Shown piece by piece: positions 59,495-64,000 of a stretch of 64,000 nucleotides of DNA. Both the position numbers and the translations under genes were made by a program. Each line of letters begins with the position of its first letter. Within the stretch, counting starts at the first letter, position 1. This DNA is from Acidobacteriota bacterium (GTDB lineage Bacteria > Acidobacteriota > Vicinamibacteria > Vicinamibacterales > Vicinamibacteraceae): the NCBI GenBank assembly GCA_020845575.1, contig JADLFL010000037.1:1-64000 (forward strand), in the 5' to 3' direction. The notes under the pieces were generated by a model, which worked only from the letters and a program-made list of their open reading frames with translations, had not been told where the DNA came from and did not search any database.

Positions 59495-61263
59495 CAGTAG
59501 ATGTCCGGTTCCGGCGTCTCGCCGCCGCGTTCGAGGAACGTGAAGTCGCAGCCGTCAGGGGCCTGCGACGTCTGGTCGACGAAGAGGCGGCTGTAGCCGC
59601 GCTCGTAGCGGCGCGGTGGCGGTGTCCATGCCGCGCGGCGTGCCGCAAGCTCCTCGTCCGGGACATGGAGCTGCAGGCGCCGTTCGGCGACGTCGAGCTC
59701 GATCGGGTCGCCGTCGCGCACCAGCGCCAGCGGACCACCGATCGCCGACTCTGGCGCCACGTGCAGCACACACGTTCCGTAACTGGTTCCAGACATGCGC
59801 GCGTCGGAGATGCGCACCATGTCGCGCACGCCCTGCTGCAGCAACTTCTTCGGGATGGGCAGCATCCCCCACTCGGGCATGCCCGGCGCGCCGACGGGGC
59901 CGGCGTTCTGCAGGACGATCACGTGATCGGGCGTGACGTCGAGATCGTCGCTGTCGATGCGCGCCTTCAGGTCGGCGTACGACGCGAAGACGAGTGCCGG
60001 ACCCGTGTGCGCGGCGAGTCTCGGCTCCGCGGCCGTCGGCTTGATCACGCAGCCGTCCGGCGCGAGGTTGCCGCGCAGGACGAACGTCCCCCCTGCACGC
60101 GCCAGTGGACGATCCACGGGCCTGATCACGTCGTCCGACAGCACCTCGGCGCCCGCGATCGCGTCGCCGATCGTGACGCCGTTCACGGTGAGGGCGTCAA
60201 GGGCCAGGTACTCCCGCAACCGTGTGAGCAGCGCGGGCACGCCGCCGGCGTCGTGGAAATCCTCCATCAGGAACTCACCTGCCGGACGCAGGTTGAGGAT
60301 CACCGGCACGTCGCGCGAGACGCGATCGAAGTCGTCGATCGTGAGGGCCACGCCCGCCCGCCGGGCCATCGCGATCAGGTGGATGATCGCGTTGGTCGAT
60401 CCGCACATCGCCATGTCGGTGACCACGGCGTTGCGGAATGCACTCTCGCGAAGGATCGCCGACGGCCGCAGGTCCTCCCACACCATCTCCACGGCCCGTT
60501 TGCCGGCCGTTGCGGCCATGCGTGCGTGCGCCGAGTGGACCGCCGGTATCGTCGCGGCGCCAGGCAACGTGAGGCCCATCGCTTCGGCGATCGACGCCAT
60601 CGTCGACGCCGTGCCCATCGTCATGCACGTCCCGGGCGAGCGCGCGATGCCCTCCTCCACCTGCCGCCACGCGCATTCGTCGAGGTTGCCGGCCTTGCGC
60701 TCCGCCCAGTACTTCCACACGTCGGTGCCGCTGCCCAGGCGCTCGGTGCGATACCGCCCCGCGAGCATCGGTCCCGCGGGCACGAAGATCGCCGGGAGAT
60801 CCATCGAGGTCGCGCCCATCAGCAGTCCGGGTACCGTCTTGTCGCACCCGCCCATGAGGACGACACCGTCGATGGGATGGGAGCGGAGGACCTCCTCGAC
60901 TTCGAGCGCGAGGAGGTTGCGGTAGAACATCGCCGTCGGCTTGACGAACATCTCCGACAGCGACAGGACGGGCAGCTCGACAGGGAATCCGCCCGCCTGC
61001 CATACGCCGCGCTTGACGTCCTCGGCACGCTCGCGGAAGTGCCCGTGGCACTGCTGCAGGTCGCTCCACGTGTTCAGGATCGCGATGACGGGCCTGCCTT
61101 CGGCGTCATCAGCGGCATAGCCCATCTGACGCAGGCGGCTGCGATGCCCGAAGCTGCGGAGGTCGTCCGGCGCGAACCAGCGCTGCGACCGGAGCTCCGA
61201 GACGGCGCGCCGCTGCGGGCCGTCCGGCGTGCGCGACGGGACGGAATCGTGGGAATCGGGCAT
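59494..61263 (-). CDS. IlvD/Edd-family sugar-acid dehydratase (arabonate dehydratase-like)
   Basis: The 589-residue iron-sulfur dehydratase has cluster cysteines in LQQCHGHF, GGCDKTVPG and SPGTCMTMGTAST. The pattern of L-arabonate-type dehydratases is clear (KRGVWQAGGFPVE, YRNLLALEVEEVL, LGSGTDVWKYW), rather than the IlvD branched-chain enzyme. It would dehydrate a C5 or C6 aldonate to the 2-keto-3-deoxy acid. The DapA-like gene follows with a 1-nt overlap, and the permease gene is divergent. Confidence 0.88.
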   Translation of the reverse strand: MPDSHDSVPSRTPDGPQRRAVSELRSQRWFAPDDLRSFGHRSRLRQMGYAADDAEGRPVIAILNTWSDLQQCHGHFRERAEDVKRGVWQAGGFPVELPVLSLSEMFVKPTAMFYRNLLALEVEEVLRSHPIDGVVLMGGCDKTVPGLLMGATSMDLPAIFVPAGPMLAGRYRTERLGSGTDVWKYWAERKAGNLDECAWRQVEEGIARSPGTCMTMGTASTMASIAEAMGLTLPGAATIPAVHSAHARMAATAGKRAVEMVWEDLRPSAILRESAFRNAVVTDMAMCGSTNAIIHLIAMARRAGVALTIDDFDRVSRDVPVILNLRPAGEFLMEDFHDAGGVPALLTRLREYLALDALTVNGVTIGDAIAGAEVLSDDVIRPVDRPLARAGGTFVLRGNLAPDGCVIKPTAAEPRLAAHTGPALVFASYADLKARIDSDDLDVTPDHVIVLQNAGPVGAPGMPEWGMLPIPKKLLQQGVRDMVRISDARMSGTSYGTCVLHVAPESAIGGPLALVRDGDPIELDVAERRLQLHVPDEELAARRAAWTPPPRRYERGYSRLFVDQTSQAPDGCDFTFLERGGETPEPDIY

Positions 61264-61309
61264 TGCGTGGTTGGCAGGAACCGTCCGGGAAGTCTACGCT
61301 AACCGCCTC

Positions 61310-63019
61310 TTGAGTCCACTGCTCATCCTGGCGATCGCGCTGGCGATCGTGATCGTCGGCATCCTCGCGCTGCGGCTCCACGCGTTTCTCACGCTCATCG
61401 TGGCGGCGCTCGTCGTCGCGGCGCTGACCCCTGCCGGGTCGATCGAGCGGTACGAGTTGACGCGTGAGGGCCTGAGTGCGATCGAGGTGTCGCCTGATGG
61501 TGCGCGCGTGGCGGTACTGGCGCGCGGTGGCGCCATCGTGCCGGGGACGCGCTACGACGTCGTTCGGCTGGAACACGGCCGCACGCATCCGCACCGCATC
61601 GCGCGCGCCGAGCTCGCTGACGCCGACGGGGCCCGCGTTCCCGCCGACAGCCATACCGTCGCACGCCTGACGCTCACGGTCCTGGACGTCGAATCCGGCG
61701 CGCGCGTCACTCCCGGCGACTGGATCGCGCCTGCGACAGCCGCCCGCACTGCCGCGCGCATCTCGCGAGACACCATCGGCGCGCGTGTGGCGGCCGGGTT
61801 CGGGCGCACGACGCTCGACGTCGGCATCCTCATCGCCATGGCGTCGATCCTCGGTGGCTGCCTCATGGCCGCGCGCGGCGCCGAACGCATCGTCGTCGCG
61901 TTGCGCGACGCGCTCGGGACGGAGCGCACGCCGCTGGCGTTCCTCACGAGCGGGCTCCTGCTCGGGATCCCGATGTTCGCCGAGGCCGTGTTCTACCTGC
62001 TGCTGCCGCTCGCGAAGGCGATGTGGATGGAAACGCGCCGCCGCTACGTGCTGTTCGTGCTGGCCATCGTGGCCGGCGCCACCATGACGCATTCGCTCGT
62101 GCCACCGACGCCGGGACCGCTGTTCGTGGCCGAAGCGATGGGTGTGTCGATCGCGTTGATGATGCAGCAGGGCCTGCTCGTGTCGGCCATCGCCGCGGTC
62201 TTCGGGTACGCGTATGCGGTGTACGCCGACAGGCGATGGGGACACGAGATTCAACCTGCGGCGCAGACGCTGGACGCCGTACCCGCGGTCGACGCGCCGC
62301 TGCCACCGCTCGTCCTGTCGCTGCTGCCGATCCTGCTGCCTGTCGTGCTCATCAGCGCCGATTCCGCGCTGGCGAGCGCGTCGTACGGCCTGCCTGCGTG
62401 GATCGTCCAGGCCGTGCGGGTACTCGGCGACAAGAACCTCGCGCTCACGATCTCGGCGGGCGTCGCGATCGGTCTGCTCGCGTGGTACGCCCCTGTCGCG
62501 CCGGATGGCGTGGCGCAGGGGCCGCTCGCCGCGTCGCGTGCCGACGCCGTGCGGCGGGCCGTGCGCGACGCCGTCGTCGAAGCGGGGGAGATCATCCTCG
62601 TCATCGGTGCCGGTGGTGCGCTCGGGGCGGCGCTGCGTCAGGCCGGCATGGCGGAACTGGCGGCGGCGACGGTGCCCGAGCAGAAGCTCCTGTTGTTACC
62701 GATCGCATGGGCGATCACCGCGCTGGTGCGAGTGGCGCAGGGGTCGGCGACAGTGGCGATGATCACGGCCGTCGGCATCGCCGGCCCCATCGCGCTGGCG
62801 GGCGATCTCCCGTATCACCCCGTCTACGTCGCCGTGGCGATCGGCGCGGGGTCGAAGATCGGCATGTGGATGAACGACAGCGGCTTCTGGGTGATCGCGC
62901 GCATGAGCGGCATGACCGAGGCCCAGACGCTGCGTACCGCGAGCGTGATGGTCTTCATCGAAGGCTGCGTCGGCCTCCTCGTCACGATGATCCTCGCGGC
63001 GACGTGGCCGTTGGTGTGA
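61310..63019 (+). CDS. GntP-family sugar-acid:H+ symporter
   Basis: The membrane protein of 569 residues from TTG 61310 has about 12 segments. The start LSPLLILAIALAIVIVGILA and later LGIPMFAEAVFYLLLPLAKA, MTHSLVPPTPGP and SKIGMWMNDSGFWVIAR are GntP-like. An unusual polar domain of about 110 residues (70-180, SPDGARVAVLARGG) sits after the first two segments. It probably imports the sugar acid used by the divergent dehydratase operon. The frame is open back to GTG 61229 inside the dehydratase gene, and TTG 61310 was chosen by comparison with GntP N-termini. Confidence 0.85.
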   Translation: MSPLLILAIALAIVIVGILALRLHAFLTLIVAALVVAALTPAGSIERYELTREGLSAIEVSPDGARVAVLARGGAIVPGTRYDVVRLEHGRTHPHRIARAELADADGARVPADSHTVARLTLTVLDVESGARVTPGDWIAPATAARTAARISRDTIGARVAAGFGRTTLDVGILIAMASILGGCLMAARGAERIVVALRDALGTERTPLAFLTSGLLLGIPMFAEAVFYLLLPLAKAMWMETRRRYVLFVLAIVAGATMTHSLVPPTPGPLFVAEAMGVSIALMMQQGLLVSAIAAVFGYAYAVYADRRWGHEIQPAAQTLDAVPAVDAPLPPLVLSLLPILLPVVLISADSALASASYGLPAWIVQAVRVLGDKNLALTISAGVAIGLLAWYAPVAPDGVAQGPLAASRADAVRRAVRDAVVEAGEIILVIGAGGALGAALRQAGMAELAAATVPEQKLLLLPIAWAITALVRVAQGSATVAMITAVGIAGPIALAGDLPYHPVYVAVAIGAGSKIGMWMNDSGFWVIARMSGMTEAQTLRTASVMVFIEGCVGLLVTMILAATWPLV

Positions 63020-63027
63020 AGAACCTG

Positions 63028-63088
63028 CAATGCCGAATGCCGAGGACAGGACACCGGCAACGGGCAACCGGCAAGCCGGCAACCGGAC
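63028..63088. repeat. GAATGCC units and CAACCGG heptad array
   Basis: AATGCC-GAATGCC at 63035-63047 is followed by CAACCGG-type units at 63053-63088. The array lies directly before the ParE fragment, and the fragment's reading frame runs back through it. Confidence 0.8.
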
Positions 63089-63089
63089 A

Positions 63090-63224
63090 CCCAAGTGCAT
63101 GCCGGTGTCACGCCACCCACACCTCGTGTTCTACGTCGATCGTGAAGCCCACGTCGACGTGTGGCGTGTCCTGCACGGTGAGCGCGACATTCCATCGTGG
63201 ATGAAAACACCGGATCACGCCTGA
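63090..63224 (+). pseudogene. C-terminal fragment of a ParE/RelE-type toxin
   Basis: The frame reads HPHLVFYVDREAHVDVWRVL, then HGERDIP, which matches the last strands of ParE toxins (HRIIYxx...IxVLRVLHGRRD). The first half of the toxin and any ParD antitoxin are missing. The open frame continues upstream only into the heptad array, so the 5' part was lost where the repeat now lies. It is probably inactive. Confidence 0.65.
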
Positions 63225-63337
63225 GCCCGAGCGAGCCGGAAGCCGCTCATGGGCGAATGAACAGCGAAGCGTCGCTGTTCGGCTGCCGTCGAGGTTACGT
63301 TGTTGAAAGGAGTCCCCAGTTTTCCGGAGCCCTCACC

Positions 63338-64000
63338 GTGCGATCGAATCTGACCCTCTCCGCATTCACCGTTGTCTCGTTGCTGGCCGTGTCGCCCGCC
63401 ATGGCGCAGAACGCCATGAATCTCAAGCGCGCTTTCGAAGGGCGCGAGGTGACGGTGCTGATGGACATGCCCGCGAGTCACCAGGGCGTGGACCTGTATC
63501 TCCAGCGCGAGCCGGAGATGGAGTTCGGCGACTACGCCAGACGCGTGAAGCAGTACGGCATTGCGCTGCGCAAGGAAGACCGCGTGATGATCACGACGGT
63601 CAAGGTGAACAAGAAGAACATCGAGATTCACCTCGGCGGCGGCGGGTACGGCACGTGGGGCGACGACAACGGCTACGTCTCGCCGACCTACGTCGGGAAG
63701 TCGCGGCGCGAAACGGATCTGGAGAAGCAGCGCAAGAACACGCGCGACCCCAACGAACTGCGCGCGATCGATCGGGAACTGAGCCGCCTGCGCGCCGATC
63801 GCGAGCGCGAGGAACGCGCCAACCGCCGCGAGGCCGACGCACTGACGGCGATCAAGCAACGCGAGGTCGCCGACAGGCGCCTGGACGGTGGGTCGCGCTT
63901 CAACATCTGGTACGCCGACAAGCGCCTCGAAACGTGGGCGCCGACGCCCGAAGAGCTGATGTTCTCGCTGTCGAAGTACCTCGATTTCGGCGGCGACGCC
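63338..64000 (+). CDS. Secreted protein, charged and coiled-coil rich (partial at window end)
   Basis: From GTG 63338 the frame stays open for 221 residues to the window edge. A signal peptide is present (SAFTVVSLLAVSPAMAQNAM, about 8-27). A beta-like segment with YGTWGDDNGYVSP follows, then a highly charged helix (ELRAIDRELSRLRADRERE) likely to form a coiled coil. GGAG lies 8 nt upstream of the start. Function unknown. Confidence 0.7.
   Translation, partial: MRSNLTLSAFTVVSLLAVSPAMAQNAMNLKRAFEGREVTVLMDMPASHQGVDLYLQREPEMEFGDYARRVKQYGIALRKEDRVMITTVKVNKKNIEIHLGGGGYGTWGDDNGYVSPTYVGKSRRETDLEKQRKNTRDPNELRAIDRELSRLRADREREERANRREADALTAIKQREVADRRLDGGSRFNIWYADKRLETWAPTPEELMFSLSKYLDFGGDA

Noticed and set aside
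1-64000. tRNA or rRNA genes
   Set aside because: No cloverleaf with a T-loop GTTCGANTC in the right context and no rRNA-like stretch was found by eye. A tRNAscan run would settle it.

Overview
The window is GC-rich (roughly two-thirds G+C by eye) chromosomal DNA, densely coded on both strands. The best guess for the host is an Acidobacteriota member of the Vicinamibacteria type. Reasons: a VWFA-related secreted protein of the kind frequent in Acidobacteria, an extracellular protein with a PEP-CTERM-like sorting tail behind a sigma-54 promoter, many Tat-exported enzymes, and heavy loading with short dispersed repeats. No rRNA, tRNA, CRISPR array, transposase or phage gene was found.

Layout. 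1-6842 (minus): threonine/serine exporter, HEAT-cyclophilin fusion, dipeptidyl peptidase III and a beta-CASP nuclease, joined by 4-23 nt overlaps. 6905-13538: DUF4412 protein, MTHFR-like protein, exported enolase-superfamily dehydratase, large membrane protein and an alanine-type aminotransferase. 13849-18267 (plus): VWA protein, OmpA-like lipoprotein and a two-component pair. 18297-23873: Tat-exported class V aminotransferase, EamA permease, SDR, PEP-CTERM-like protein, Tat-exported aldo/keto reductase and a small membrane protein. 24219-33931 (plus): KBL/AONS-type enzyme, SpoIIE-type phosphatase, M1 peptidase, orphan NuoG-like protein, lipid kinase and a GAF protein. 33968-50893: small secreted protein, double-PDZ protein, glutamine synthetase, receiver protein, LD-carboxypeptidase, second large membrane protein, UPF0182 protein, GNAT, sugar isomerase-like protein, histone-H1-like protein, DEAD-box helicase, NHL-M23 fusion and rhodanese. 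50907-58360 (minus): two compact unusual operons described below. 58562-63019: sugar-acid catabolism (DapA-like enzyme, arabonate-type dehydratase, divergent GntP permease). 63020-64000: a ParE toxin remnant and the start of a secreted protein that leaves the window.

The most interesting system is the three-gene operon at 54859-58360. It encodes a sigma-70-like protein with a recognisable region 2, a soluble protein of unknown family, and a Lon-type protease domain with a Ser133-Lys176 dyad followed by a long helical region. The genes overlap by 4 and 1-3 nt. The layout resembles protease/anti-sigma/sigma switches such as CRISPR-linked CalpL-CalpT-CalpS, but there is no CRISPR locus or SAVED domain here. 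Beside it lies an SMC/Rad50-like ATPase operon with a 125-residue helical protein and a DUF3293 protein.

The second theme is repeats. Arrays of 7-bp units (CAACCGG, GGGCACC, GGGCAGC, CAAAGGG and GAATGNC families) sit between genes, often as inverted pairs. They also enter genes, where they encode a seven-residue period, and they supply several genes with their stop codons. A separate element of about 110 bp with self-complementary ends lies upstream of three genes in the same orientation relative to each gene, so it may act as a structured leader.
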